Source: Proteus mirabilis ATCC 29906 (lineage in GTDB: Bacteria > Pseudomonadota > Gammaproteobacteria > Enterobacterales > Enterobacteriaceae). Taken from it: 64,000 nt of DNA. Where the stretch lies: NCBI RefSeq assembly GCF_000160755.1, contig NZ_GG668578.1:455047-519046 (forward strand), in the 5' to 3' direction. Under the pieces are notes generated by a model. It was given only the letters and a program-made list of their open reading frames with translations. It did not search any database and was not told the origin of the DNA. The position numbers were made by a program, and so were the translations under genes. Each line of letters begins with the position of its first letter. Position 1 is the stretch's first letter. Of this stretch, positions 10,283-19,162 are shown piece after piece.

Positions 10283-10872
10283 ATTTTTTCTTTTCTATTG
10301 CCTCAATTTACCTACAATTTAAATAAAATTTATTCGAGCATTACTTATATTGTAGTATACATATTACTACTAATAAGGGGGAGTTACAGAAAATAACGCT
10401 ACCATTTAAGAGTTACTTAGACATTTGTACTTTTACAAATAATAAGGTATTTTATTTCACTTCTTTTTTTGTAACAAAACTGGTAAAAAGATAAAATCTC
10501 ACTATATTTAACATATATTTTTCTTTTGCATTACATAAATCAAATTATATAGTTAACTATTGAAATCAAGGTTAAGCTGTTATCTTGATTTTGATATGTG
10601 TCAACAAAAGTTAGCTTTTTAGATGGTATTTAATACAACAGGTGTTATATTGCTGTTAATAGACTATGGGCATTTTACATTCTGATTTTAACGTCCATTG
10701 TCAGTAAAATAGGTCATGTTTGTAATTAATAACGTGATGGTTATTTATCGAATTTTCATCTGGGTCTAATTTTGGCGTGCTAATAACAAAAATGAATAAC
10801 CACACACCTTGCACACACAGAAGTTACACACAGATATCCTTTTTCTATTTTTGGTAATTTTAGGTAGCAAAT
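10283..10872 (+). other. thrL-arcA intergenic region (arcA promoters)
   Basis: 590 bases without a supportable gene between the divergent thr operon and arcA, very A/T-rich. In E. coli this interval holds several arcA promoters and the small ORFs yjjY and yjtD; I recognise neither ORF here. Only a 21-codon frame at 10792-10857 is seen, without a recognisable ribosome site. The bases just before arcA (GGTAATTTTAGGTAGCAAAT) closely match the E. coli arcA leader as recalled, and an FNR-like box lies at 10591-10604. Confidence 0.6.
10591..10604 (+). promoter_or_regulatory. FNR-like box upstream of arcA
   Basis: TTGATATGTGTCAA matches the FNR consensus TTGAT-N4-ATCAA at 9 of 10 defined positions. 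It lies about 270 bases before the arcA start. In E. coli arcA is induced by FNR without oxygen from an upstream promoter, so the placement fits; function is inferred. Confidence 0.6.
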
Positions 10873-11589
10873 ATGCAAACCCCGCACATTCTGATTGTTG
10901 AAGATGAAGTAGTTACTCGTAATACCCTGAAAAGCATATTCGAAGCTGAAGGGTATATCGTACACGAAGCCACTGATGGCAACGAGATGCATAATATTCT
11001 GTCCGACCATGATATCAATCTGGTTATTATGGATATTAATCTTCCTGGTAAAAACGGTCTTCTATTAGCCCGTGAATTACGTGAACAGGTAAGTGTTGCA
11101 TTAATGTTCCTAACAGGTCGTGATAATGAAGTTGATAAAATCTTAGGCCTTGAAATTGGTGCCGATGATTACATCACTAAACCATTTAATCCTCGTGAAT
11201 TAACTATCCGTGCTCGTAACTTATTGTCACGCACTATGAATTTAGCGAATGGCACAGAAGAGCGTCGTTTAGTTGAAAGCTATAAATTTAATGGTTGGGA
11301 GCTAGATATTAATAGTCGCTCTCTTATTAGCCCTACAGGTGAACAGTATAAATTACCTCGTAGTGAGTTTCGTGCGATGTTACATTTCTGCGAAAACCCA
11401 GGAAAAATCCAAACTCGTGCAGAATTACTGAAAAAAATGACGGGTCGTGAATTAAAACCTCATGATCGTACTGTAGACGTTACCATTCGTCGTATTCGTA
11501 AACACTTTGAATCAACCCCTGATACACCTGAGATTATCGCTACTATCCATGGTGAAGGTTATCGTTTCTGTGGTGATTTAGACGAGTGA
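10873..11589 (+). CDS. arcA: Response regulator ArcA, anoxic redox control
   Basis: DNA-binding response regulator of the ArcAB system; when phosphorylated by ArcB under low oxygen it represses respiratory and TCA genes and activates some fermentative ones. 238 residues, the same length as in E. coli. Receiver domain at 1-120 with phospho-acceptor Asp54 (VIMDINLPG), Asp11-Glu12 acidic pocket and Lys in the ITKPF motif; OmpR-type winged helix at about 135-232 ([15 protein letters not shown]). The partner kinase arcB is in this same window at 51348-53684. Single-gene unit with its own terminator; an FNR-like site lies upstream. Confidence 0.98.
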   Translation: MQTPHILIVEDEVVTRNTLKSIFEAEGYIVHEATDGNEMHNILSDHDINLVIMDINLPGKNGLLLARELREQVSVALMFLTGRDNEVDKILGLEIGADDYITKPFNPRELTIRARNLLSRTMNLANGTEERRLVESYKFNGWELDINSRSLISPTGEQYKLPRSEFRAMLHFCENPGKIQTRAELLKKMTGRELKPHDRTVDVTIRRIRKHFESTPDTPEIIATIHGEGYRFCGDLDE

Positions 11590-11620
11590 TATCAGTGTTA
11601 CCCTAGTAAAAAATAATGCT

Positions 11621-11652
11621 AAAAACCCCGGATTTCAGTTTCGGGGTTTTTC
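11621..11652 (+). terminator. arcA terminator
   Basis: A 10-bp stem (AAAAACCCCG / CGGGGTTTTT) with an 11-base loop begins 31 bases after the arcA stop and runs into TTTTTCTTTATT on the plus strand. Confidence 0.88.
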
Positions 11653-11772
11653 TTTATTAAAGCATAAAAGATAAAAATTGATCTTAGCGACTATTTTAAA
11701 TAGAAACTAATTTATCAACTAAAAAAATTTCTTACACTTAATCTTATTAATTTTGTTAATTAATTAAAAAAA

Positions 11773-12249
11773 TTACTCTTTCCATGGCATGATGGGTACT
11801 GCACTAATGGCATTTTTCGGTGAGCCATCGATAACCTTATCAGAGTAAGTAAGATATATCAGTGCATGGCGGTTTTTATCGTAAAAACGCACCACTTGTA
11901 GCTTTTTAAAGACCAGTGACGTTCTTTTTTGAAAAACAACATCACCACGATTTTTACCTTTTAAGACTTTTTCGCTTAATTCGATTGGCCCTACTTGTTG
12001 GCAAGAAATAGCCGCATCGGCGGTATCTTCAGCAAGCCCTAAACTACCGGAAATGCCCCCTGTTTTAGCACGGCTTAAATAGCAAGTGACATTTTTGACT
12101 TCAGGATCATCAAAAGCTTCAATGACAATTTTATGATTGGCACCAAAAAACTTAAAAACCGTATCGACATAACCAATTTCTTCAGCTTTCACCATTATTG
12201 ACATCGGAAGCAAGATAGAAAGTGTGAGTATCTTTTTGAAATTAAACAT
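11773..12249 (-). CDS. creA: CreA family periplasmic protein
   Basis: 158 residues (E. coli CreA 157), a small conserved exported protein of unknown function. An N-terminal signal peptide [15 protein letters not shown] with likely cleavage after VKA is visible, followed by [19 protein letters not shown], typical of the family. Start set at ATG 12249 because it opens the signal peptide; the frame stays open to 12303 but only with a TTG. In E. coli creA heads creABCD beside arcA. Here arcA follows directly with no creB, creC or creD in between, so the CreBC two-component system and CreD are missing from this position. Convergent with arcA, divergent from rob. Confidence 0.93.
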   Translation of the reverse strand: MFNFKKILTLSILLPMSIMVKAEEIGYVDTVFKFFGANHKIVIEAFDDPEVKNVTCYLSRAKTGGISGSLGLAEDTADAAISCQQVGPIELSEKVLKGKNRGDVVFQKRTSLVFKKLQVVRFYDKNRHALIYLTYSDKVIDGSPKNAISAVPIMPWKE

Positions 12250-12450
12250 ATTAAATTTATTCCATAAAAAGAAGAAAGAATGATTTTGTCTAGGATAAAG
12301 CAAACTTTTGTTAACTGGTAGAATAATTTGTATACATGACTCATTGAAAAAGACTATATTTCATCTTTATCTAACAATATAACTTGTTATAGACGTTCAG
12401 GCTATTTACCATCTACAGCATAAATAAACGAATATGACTAAGGGAGATGT

Positions 12451-13353
12451 ATGGATCAAACCAACATCATACGTGATTTACTCGCTTGGCTTGACAATAA
12501 TCTGGATCAGCCACTATCCCTCGATAATGTCGCAACTAAAGCGGGTTACTCTAAGTGGCACCTACAACGCATGTTTAAAGAAGTAACGGGGCAAGCGATT
12601 GGTTCTTATATTCGTTCGAGGCGTCTATCTCGCGCGGCTGTGGCATTGCGTTTAACAAGTCGTCCTATCTTAGATATCGCTTTACAATATCGTTTTGATT
12701 CTCAACAAACATTTACTCGCGCCTTTAAAAAGCAGTTTGATAGAACTCCAGCCCTATATCGCCGTTCTGATGAGTGGTGTGCTGTAGGTATTTGTCCTCC
12801 AATAAAATTAGATCCTCAGCCTTTGCCTAAATGGGCATATGTGCAATTACCGGAGATAAAATTGATTGGTATTGAACAAACTTGTAGCCATACACTAGAA
12901 CAATGGGCCAATGCTTGTTCCGATATGCGTCAGACATTTTGGCAAAATTATATTACTAAGGTAAACACTATCCCCCATGAGGTTTATGGTTTGCACCATA
13001 CGCAACACAGTGATGAGCATGAAGATGAACAGCGCGTTATCTACACCACCGCCGTTGAGCCTGCTTATGCGAGTTTTGTAGAAGATGATACTGCTTATGA
13101 AGTCATATTAGAGGCTGGCGATTATATTCGCTTTGACTTCGAGGGAGAGGCAAAACGAGGCGCCATGCAGGAATTTTTATTCTTAATTTATGGTGTTTGC
13201 TTGCCAACCATGGGGCTTACTCGCCGTAAAGGACATGATATTGAAAAGTATTATCTTAAAGAAGTGCACTATGACAATGTGATGACCGCCGAGCCACAAG
13301 ATCATATTAAGCGTTTTGAGTATTATATTCCCATTAAACGCGAAATGGCCTAA
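12451..13353 (+). CDS. rob: Right origin-binding transcriptional regulator Rob
   Basis: AraC/XylS-type activator of the MarA-SoxS-Rob regulon (drug, solvent and oxidative stress genes). 300 residues (E. coli 289). The N-terminal double helix-turn-helix (about 8-106) is nearly that of E. coli, including GYSKWHLQRMFK and FDSQQTFTRAFKKQF. The remainder is a GyrI-like effector domain, notably more diverged and a little longer (an acidic HSDEHEDEQR insert near residue 190). In E. coli this domain binds bile salts or fatty acids and controls sequestration. AGGGAGATGT precedes the ATG. Conserved neighbour of creA and gpmB. Confidence 0.96.
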   Translation: MDQTNIIRDLLAWLDNNLDQPLSLDNVATKAGYSKWHLQRMFKEVTGQAIGSYIRSRRLSRAAVALRLTSRPILDIALQYRFDSQQTFTRAFKKQFDRTPALYRRSDEWCAVGICPPIKLDPQPLPKWAYVQLPEIKLIGIEQTCSHTLEQWANACSDMRQTFWQNYITKVNTIPHEVYGLHHTQHSDEHEDEQRVIYTTAVEPAYASFVEDDTAYEVILEAGDYIRFDFEGEAKRGAMQEFLFLIYGVCLPTMGLTRRKGHDIEKYYLKEVHYDNVMTAEPQDHIKRFEYYIPIKREMA

Positions 13354-13358
13354 CAATA

Positions 13359-13386
13359 AGACTCTCTTTTACAGCAAAGAGAGTCT
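13359..13386. terminator. Bidirectional hairpin between rob and gpmB
   Basis: An 11-bp perfect stem (AGACTCTCTTT / AAAGAGAGTCT, loop TACAGC) lies between the convergent ends of rob and gpmB. Both sides are only moderately T-rich (TTATTGT), so terminator strength is uncertain. Confidence 0.6.
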
Positions 13387-13396
13387 GTTATTGTCA

Positions 13397-14044
13397 TTAA
13401 CGCTGTACTTCATCAAGAGCGATATCAGTAAGATGACTCACATCCCCTGCTGTTTCGATTACCCATCCATTAGCGAGCCAAGGACTGTTTTGATAGTCCA
13501 CTCGTGAAATTGAACAGTTACGTAGTCTTAAACGTCGTTCAGCGTAAGCAGGTAGGCCTAACACAGTACTTAGCAGGCAACCTAATGCAATACCGTGACT
13601 CACCAGTAAAGGACGGCTATGCTCTGGTAACGCCAAGCAACTGTTTAAAGCAGCCTGCATACGATTAGCTAATTCCACCATGGATTCTCCTTGGGGAATT
13701 CGTCCATCAGGTGTACCATCAATTAAACTCTTGCGCCAAGCTTCTTCTTGTGTATTTAATGTGGCGATCTCTCGCTGTTCAAGAACGCCCATATCAAGTT
13801 CACGCAAACGGGGATCCGTGATTACGTCACAGCGACAAGCTTGTGCAATAATCTCTGCCGTCTGACAAGTCCGGCCAAGATCACTAGAAATTATGTGGGT
13901 AATACCTGCTGATTTTACTCTTTCAGCAACTTGTTGTGCCTGTCGCACACCCATTGCTGTTAGTGGGCTATCAGATTGCCCTTGTATACGTCTCGCCACG
14001 TTCCACTCAGTTTCACCGTGGCGAACAAGATAGACCTGTAACAT
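13397..14044 (-). CDS. gpmB: Phosphoglycerate mutase family phosphatase GpmB
   Basis: 215 residues, the same length as E. coli GpmB (YtjC). Histidine phosphatase superfamily: RHGETEWN with the phospho-accepting His9, a second arginine in SSDLGRTCQTAE, and the second catalytic histidine in LLVSHGIALG. Annotated as 2,3-bisphosphoglycerate-independent-type mutase by history, but in E. coli it does not carry main glycolytic mutase flux and is better seen as a phosphatase of unsettled substrate. Convergent with rob, divergent from yjjX with about 50 bases between the starts. Confidence 0.95.
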   Translation of the reverse strand: MLQVYLVRHGETEWNVARRIQGQSDSPLTAMGVRQAQQVAERVKSAGITHIISSDLGRTCQTAEIIAQACRCDVITDPRLRELDMGVLEQREIATLNTQEEAWRKSLIDGTPDGRIPQGESMVELANRMQAALNSCLALPEHSRPLLVSHGIALGCLLSTVLGLPAYAERRLRLRNCSISRVDYQNSPWLANGWVIETAGDVSHLTDIALDEVQR

Positions 14045-14095
14045 ACATTTTTTCCGTTATACTGCTCTAATTTTTCAAAGGATGATTAACTCATT

Positions 14096-14635
14096 ATGTA
14101 TCATGTCATTGCAGCCACTACGAATCCAGCAAAAATCAACGCGATCAAACTCGCCTTTGAGCAAGTGTTCGGTAAAGATACCTTTGATATTGAAGATATT
14201 AATGTCGATAGCCGCGTTCCACAGCAACCTATTGGAAATACAGAAACGAGAACTGGCGCACGCCAACGTGTGATGGCCGCAAGACAAGTACGTCCAGAAG
14301 CTGACTTTTGGGTAGGTGTTGAAGCGGGTATTGAAGACGATATGACTTTTGCTTGGATTGTTATCGAACACGAGCAAATTCGCGGTGAATCTCGCTCAGC
14401 CAGTTTAATGCTACCGGAACAGATCTTAAAAGGTGTTCGTGAAGGTCGTGAACTTGGCGATGAAATAGCATTTTTAACCAAGATTGATAATATTAAGCAA
14501 AAAGGTGGCGCTATTGGTTATTTTACTGATGGTTTATTAAGCCGCACTTCTGTTTACCAACAAGCGATTGTATTAGCTTTAGTGCCCGTCACTCATGATA
14601 TTTATAAACAACTTAACAAAAAAGATGATGAATGA
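14096..14635 (+). CDS. yjjX: Inosine/xanthosine triphosphatase
   Basis: Non-canonical purine NTPase of the YjjX/NTPase_I family, hydrolysing ITP and XTP so that deaminated purines do not enter nucleic acids. 179 residues (E. coli about 170). Starts [17 protein letters not shown] with the family's TTNPAKxxA nucleotide loop, and shows the conserved [14 protein letters not shown] and WVGVEAGIE segments. ATG at 14096 has AAGGATG-like bases upstream. It ends facing trpR with a strong shared terminator between them. Confidence 0.95.
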   Translation: MYHVIAATTNPAKINAIKLAFEQVFGKDTFDIEDINVDSRVPQQPIGNTETRTGARQRVMAARQVRPEADFWVGVEAGIEDDMTFAWIVIEHEQIRGESRSASLMLPEQILKGVREGRELGDEIAFLTKIDNIKQKGGAIGYFTDGLLSRTSVYQQAIVLALVPVTHDIYKQLNKKDDE

Positions 14636-14667
14636 GTGATTAAATAGTCCTCTTGTCGCTATTTTAG

Positions 14668-14705
14668 AAAAATGCCATTTAACCAACTGATTAAATGGCA
14701 TTTTT
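14668..14705. terminator. Bidirectional terminator yjjX/trpR
   Basis: A perfect 15-bp stem (AAAAATGCCATTTAA with its complement) and an 8-base loop, flanked by T runs on both strands, between the convergent yjjX and trpR. Confidence 0.92.
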
Positions 14706-14724
14706 ATTTCTAACGAATAGGCAA

Positions 14725-15036
14725 TTATTTTTTTATCATAAGCTCTTTTTCAAGCCATAATTTCACATCATGGGGTGCTGTTTTTAAGCTATTAGAACCT
14801 CTGGTAATAGTGGCGATGCCAACCCCTAATAGCTCTTTTAGCTCTCGTTGACTTAATTCCCCACGCATTAATTCTTGAACAATACGCACTCTTGTTGCTA
14901 ATGCACTGCGCTCATCTGGCGTCATTAAAAGTTGTAAAACAGGAAATTCAACTCCCTGTTCAAACGCTTGGCGTAATAACTCAACAAAACGTACCCAGTG
15001 TTCATTCTCTTCTGGTGATAATGCAGGATCTAGCAT
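14725..15036 (-). CDS. trpR: trp operon repressor TrpR
   Basis: Tryptophan-activated repressor of trpEDCBA, aroH and trpR. I place the start at ATG 15036 (103 residues; E. coli 108), with AGAGG 8 bases upstream; a GTG at 15060 would add 8 residues without family resemblance. The helix-turn-helix is nearly identical to E. coli: [20 protein letters not shown], and the core [22 protein letters not shown] carries the Arg/Thr residues that contact tryptophan. The N-terminal arm is diverged. Separate from slt by 101 bases, as in E. coli where slt and trpR are adjacent. Confidence 0.95.
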   Translation of the reverse strand: MLDPALSPEENEHWVRFVELLRQAFEQGVEFPVLQLLMTPDERSALATRVRIVQELMRGELSQRELKELLGVGIATITRGSNSLKTAPHDVKLWLEKELMIKK

Positions 15037-15064
15037 AGTGGGAACCTCTTCTAGCCACACTCAT

Positions 15065-15103
15065 AAACTAGTACAAACTATAGCATATTTTATCCTGTGA
15101 CAA
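15065..15103 (-). promoter_or_regulatory. Candidate trpR promoter with trp-operator-like core
   Basis: On the minus strand TTGTCA (15103-15098) and TATAGT (15082-15077) are 15 bases apart, and a GTACTAGTTT sequence containing the palindrome ACTAGT (15067-15072) sits just downstream. CTAG half sites mark trp operators, and E. coli trpR is autoregulated. Only one good half site is present, so this is tentative. Confidence 0.38.
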
Positions 15104-15137
15104 AGAGGTTCCATTAATAAATCGCTTAATTATCTCA

Positions 15138-17057
15138 TTAATAACGACTATTCCACTCAGTTTGAGTTAATATCGGTTGTTGCTCTCCGGCAAAATAGCT
15201 ATAAAACACCGCAAATGAGAGTACATTTTTGACATAACCACGCGTTTCTGCGAAAGGAATACTCTCAATAAAAGCAATAGCATCTAGTTGGCTATTAGCA
15301 TCAGATAACCAACGGTCAACCCGTGCAGGACCTGCATTATAGGCTGCACTAGATAAAATACGGTTTTGATTAAAACGCTGATAAACAGAATCAAGATAAG
15401 CGGTACCAATTTCAATATTTTTAACCGGATCTGTCAGTTGCGCACTACTTGCATACCCGGTAATACCTGCTTGTTTTACCGTGAACTCTGCGGTTTTCGG
15501 CATCACTTGCATAAGACCCGTTGCCCCAGCTGAAGAGCGAGCTTGTGGGTTCCATGCACTTTCTTGGCGAGCGATCGCCATCGCATAATTGCGATCTATC
15601 GCTTTATCTTTCGTATATCGTTCAAATTCATTTTGCCATGCAAGTGGGAAACGCTCTTCTAAATGGTTCCACATTTTACCAGTAATCGTTGCTTGTACTG
15701 CTAAGTCAGCCCATTGTTGCTCAAAAGCATAACGCGCTAGTTGAGATTGTGTGGTAGCAGGCTGGGTGGCAACATAATTTGCCCACTCAGTACGCGCTAA
15801 ATTATCCATTTGCCAATACATTAATTCGCGTACTCGTTGCACTTCAGGTTGCTGTGGAATTGTGGGTGAAACACTTGGCGCTTTGTCTATTACCATAACA
15901 TAAGGTTTACCTAGCTTTTCAGCCGCCACCATAGGATAAAAACCGCGATGTTGCGTTAGTTCTTGTAAAAGCGCTTGTGCTTCACTGTTTTTACCTTGCG
16001 ATTGCAACACCATCGCTCGCCAATAACGCCACTCCTCTTTATTTTTACTTTCAGGTGATAATCTTTCTAACCATAAAGCTAATTCTGCGGGCTGATTTTG
16101 GCTTAACGCTAAACGCACACGACGCTCACGCAGGGTATCTGAAGCGGTATCTTGTATCACACTATCACGCCATTTAGCCTGCTCTGGTGTGGCATATGGC
16201 ATATATTGCCAAGCGACCGTATCACGCATTAATTGGCGTTCAGCTGTCGTCATTTTTTGAGCTCTGGCGATACTATCAAGCTGTGCTCTTGCACTATCGG
16301 CATCTTTTCGCGCCCAACGTGAAAATGCGGCTTGTACAATATTACGCGTAAAATCTGTTGGTGAAAGTTGTGTGGCATAACGAGCAACCAGATTAGGGTG
16401 ATCTTGTAGTTCAACAATGGCATCGTTAATCGTTTGATAATCCATCGGCAATCGCTTAGCTAAATAAGTTGCTAACCCAGTATTACCACTTTTTATTGCT
16501 AAATTAATCCGCTCTAACACTAATTCAATGCTTAAATTTCCTGCTTTTTGCCACTCATCAAATAGCGGATCACAGCTTGAAGGCATAGAAGTACCGTTTA
16601 ACCACGCTTCTTTTGCACCAACCCACGCCGTTTGTTTATCCCCTGTCGCCCATTTAGCATAATAGTAGTTACACCTTGCTGCTTTAGGCTTAGGAGGATT
16701 AGGACTAAAAGTCAGTAAGTTTTGCCACTCTTGACGTTTTGCTAACTCATTAACAAACAAAGAAGGTAGTGCTTTCGCGGGTGGCAAAGTTGGATATTTT
16801 TCGACAAATTCAGTCACCACAGCCGGAGCGACCACATCAAGATTGTCGGTAATTTGGCGATATTCAAGATAGGGATAAAGAGGATAATCTTGTAATGTCG
16901 GTAATAATTTTTCAACTTGTGCTGTATCTTTAGCATCCCAAGCTGCTTTAATTTCTTGGTAACGTGTTCGTTGTTCACTTAATGAATCTGCTTGTGCCCA
17001 CGCAGAGAAACACAATGTACTAATTGCCAAGACGAAGGACCACTTTTGCTTAACCAC
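15138..17057 (-). CDS. slt: Soluble lytic murein transglycosylase Slt70
   Basis: Periplasmic exo-lytic transglycosylase that cleaves peptidoglycan with 1,6-anhydromuropeptide formation. 639 residues (E. coli 645). A signal peptide ending near AWAQA-DS is visible. The long middle is the alpha-helical U- and L-domain superhelix, and the C-terminal GEWL-like domain carries catalytic Glu499 in ARQESAWNP followed by GLMQVMP and AAYNAGPARV. The MVKQKW start at 17057 has GAGGTAACG just upstream. A Fur-box-like sequence 51-69 bases upstream of its start is unusual for this gene. Confidence 0.96.
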   Translation of the reverse strand: MVKQKWSFVLAISTLCFSAWAQADSLSEQRTRYQEIKAAWDAKDTAQVEKLLPTLQDYPLYPYLEYRQITDNLDVVAPAVVTEFVEKYPTLPPAKALPSLFVNELAKRQEWQNLLTFSPNPPKPKAARCNYYYAKWATGDKQTAWVGAKEAWLNGTSMPSSCDPLFDEWQKAGNLSIELVLERINLAIKSGNTGLATYLAKRLPMDYQTINDAIVELQDHPNLVARYATQLSPTDFTRNIVQAAFSRWARKDADSARAQLDSIARAQKMTTAERQLMRDTVAWQYMPYATPEQAKWRDSVIQDTASDTLRERRVRLALSQNQPAELALWLERLSPESKNKEEWRYWRAMVLQSQGKNSEAQALLQELTQHRGFYPMVAAEKLGKPYVMVIDKAPSVSPTIPQQPEVQRVRELMYWQMDNLARTEWANYVATQPATTQSQLARYAFEQQWADLAVQATITGKMWNHLEERFPLAWQNEFERYTKDKAIDRNYAMAIARQESAWNPQARSSAGATGLMQVMPKTAEFTVKQAGITGYASSAQLTDPVKNIEIGTAYLDSVYQRFNQNRILSSAAYNAGPARVDRWLSDANSQLDAIAFIESIPFAETRGYVKNVLSFAVFYSYFAGEQQPILTQTEWNSRY

Positions 17058-17398
17058 GTTACCTCTCCCACCTCAAATTTAAACATCCAAAGAATAAATA
17101 CATTAGCTAATATGATAATCATTAACAATGTTAGTTCCCTCTTTAAATGAAATTTTCCTCACTTTTCGAACAAGCACTCAAGGATGATAAAAACCTCTCT
17201 TTTACCTAAGGTTTTCTTTTATAAATCGGGTATACTGGCGACTTTCATCGTTTTCGGGTCTTTGGCAAAATACTGACATTGACTTTACTATTGTTCATTT
17301 AGGTGTCATATATTCATTGCTTATTTACATTCTTTTGTGTTTAACGCAAAAACTGACACTTCAGATAAAATCTCTTTTATAATCAAAGGGTAATTATA
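17058..17398. other. slt-ettA divergent intergenic region
   Basis: 341 bases, no gene seen. It holds the promoters of slt (minus) and ettA (plus) and the Fur-like palindrome at 17108-17126. Before ettA there is a 120-base leader rich in T and A without an obvious reading frame or terminator. Confidence 0.55.
17108..17126. promoter_or_regulatory. Fur-box-like palindrome
   Basis: TAATATGATAATCATTAAC matches the 19-base Fur consensus GATAATGATAATCATTATC at 15 positions, with the central ATGATAATCATTA intact. It lies 51-69 bases upstream of slt and about 270 bases upstream of ettA. Function inferred only. Confidence 0.55.
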
Positions 17399-19066
17399 GT
17401 GGCTCAATACGTTTATAGTATGTTGCGTGTCGGGAAAGTTGTTCCCCCTAAGCGACATATCCTTAAAAACATCTCACTCAGCTTCTTTCCGGGCGCGAAA
17501 ATTGGTGTGCTTGGTCTAAATGGTGCCGGTAAATCAACCTTACTGCGTATCATGGCCGGTATCGATACCGATATCGAAGGTGAAGCACGTCCACAACCGG
17601 GTCTAAAAATTGGCTACTTGCCACAAGAGCCAAAATTAAACCCACAACAAACGGTTCGTGAAGCCGTTGAAGAAGCGGTAAGCGAAGTCAAAAATGCACT
17701 CAATCGTCTTGATGAAGTGTATGCAGCTTATGCTGATCCTGATGCTGATTTTGACCAACTGGCAAAAGAGCAAGGTCAGCTAGAAGCGATTATTCAATCT
17801 CACGATGGTCATAATCTTGATAACCAATTAGAGCGTGCAGCAGAAGCACTACGTTTACCAGATTGGGATGCCAAAATTGAACATCTTTCTGGTGGTGAAC
17901 GTCGCCGTGTGGCTATCTGTCGTTTACTGTTAGAAAAGCCAGATATGCTGTTGTTAGATGAACCGACTAACCACTTGGATGCTGAGTCTGTTGCTTGGTT
18001 AGAACGCTTCTTACATGATTATGAAGGCACTGTTGTGGCGATTACCCACGACCGTTACTTCCTTGATAATGTCGCAGGATGGATCTTAGAACTTGACCGT
18101 GGAGAAGGTATTCCGTGGGAAGGTAACTACTCCTCTTGGTTAGAGCAAAAAGATGCGCGTCTTGAACAAGAAGCAGCCACTGAAGCCGCTCGCCATAAAT
18201 CAATTCAAAAAGAACTTGAGTGGATCCGCCAAAATCCTAAAGGTCGTCAGGCTAAAGGTAAAGCTCGTCTTGCTCGCTTTGAAGAACTCAATAGCGTTGA
18301 TTACCAAAAACGTAATGAAACCAGTGAGCTATTTATTCCACCTGGACCTCGTTTAGGGGATAAAGTGCTAGAAGTGAGTCACCTCACTAAATCTTATGGT
18401 GATCGCGTTCTGATTGATGATTTAAGTTTCTCCATTCCTAAAGGCGCTATCGTCGGTATTATCGGTCCAAATGGTGCCGGTAAATCAACGCTGTTCCGTA
18501 TGATCTCAGGTCAAGAACAACCCGATTCAGGAACCGTGACTTTAGGGGAGACCGTGAAACTGGCCTCTGTTGATCAGTTCCGCGATAGTATGGATGACAG
18601 CAAAACGGTTTGGGAAGAAGTTTCTGGTGGTCAAGATATTATGCGCATTGGTAACTTTGAAATCCCAAGTCGCGCTTATGTGGGCCGCTTTAACTTTAAA
18701 GGCGTTGACCAAGGTAAACGCGTTGGCGAACTGTCCGGAGGTGAGCGTGGACGTTTACACCTTGCGAAACTTCTCCAAGTCGGCGGTAATATGTTGCTGC
18801 TCGATGAACCGACCAATGATCTGGATGTTGAAACGCTACGCGCCTTAGAAAATGCGCTATTAGAATTCCCAGGTTGTGCTATGGTCATTTCCCATGACCG
18901 TTGGTTCCTAGACCGTATCGCCACTCATATCATCGATTATCAAGATGAAGGTAAAGTCGAATTCTTTGAAGGTAACTTTACTGAATATGAAGAGTATAAA
19001 AAACGGACATTAGGTAACGAAGCTATCCAACCTCGTCGCATGAAATATAAACGCATCACTAAGTAA
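17399..19066 (+). CDS. ettA: Energy-dependent translational throttle protein EttA
   Basis: ABC-F ATPase that binds the ribosomal E site and gates entry into the elongation cycle by ATP/ADP ratio. 555 residues, as in E. coli (YjjK). First nucleotide domain: Walker A GLNGAGKS at 39-46, signature LSGGERRR near 163; then the helical linker that touches tRNA (about 245-320, rich in charged residues); second domain with GPNGAGKS and LSGGERGR; both have LLLDEPTN Walker B motifs. It starts with GTG at 17399, which gives the conserved MAQYVYSM N-terminus. No membrane segment, as expected of ABC-F. Own terminator follows. Confidence 0.97.
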   Translation: MAQYVYSMLRVGKVVPPKRHILKNISLSFFPGAKIGVLGLNGAGKSTLLRIMAGIDTDIEGEARPQPGLKIGYLPQEPKLNPQQTVREAVEEAVSEVKNALNRLDEVYAAYADPDADFDQLAKEQGQLEAIIQSHDGHNLDNQLERAAEALRLPDWDAKIEHLSGGERRRVAICRLLLEKPDMLLLDEPTNHLDAESVAWLERFLHDYEGTVVAITHDRYFLDNVAGWILELDRGEGIPWEGNYSSWLEQKDARLEQEAATEAARHKSIQKELEWIRQNPKGRQAKGKARLARFEELNSVDYQKRNETSELFIPPGPRLGDKVLEVSHLTKSYGDRVLIDDLSFSIPKGAIVGIIGPNGAGKSTLFRMISGQEQPDSGTVTLGETVKLASVDQFRDSMDDSKTVWEEVSGGQDIMRIGNFEIPSRAYVGRFNFKGVDQGKRVGELSGGERGRLHLAKLLQVGGNMLLLDEPTNDLDVETLRALENALLEFPGCAMVISHDRWFLDRIATHIIDYQDEGKVEFFEGNFTEYEEYKKRTLGNEAIQPRRMKYKRITK

Positions 19067-19085
19067 TCATTATTTAGCTGAACGC

Positions 19086-19115
19086 AAAAAAGCAGAGCTC
19101 ACCCTCTGCTTTTTT
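19086..19115 (+). terminator. ettA terminator
   Basis: A 12-bp stem (AAAAAAGCAGAG / CTCTGCTTTTTT) with a 6-base loop, 20 bases after the ettA stop; it can also serve tonB transcripts arriving on the minus strand. Confidence 0.9.
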
Positions 19116-19162
19116 ATTATCTCTCTTTACGTTTTATTGGCTCACACTATTCAATGACGATA

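Noticed and set aside
10792-10857. 21-codon frame before arcA (MNNHTP...)
   Set aside because: No ribosome site and no resemblance to yjjY; the sequence is better explained as arcA leader.
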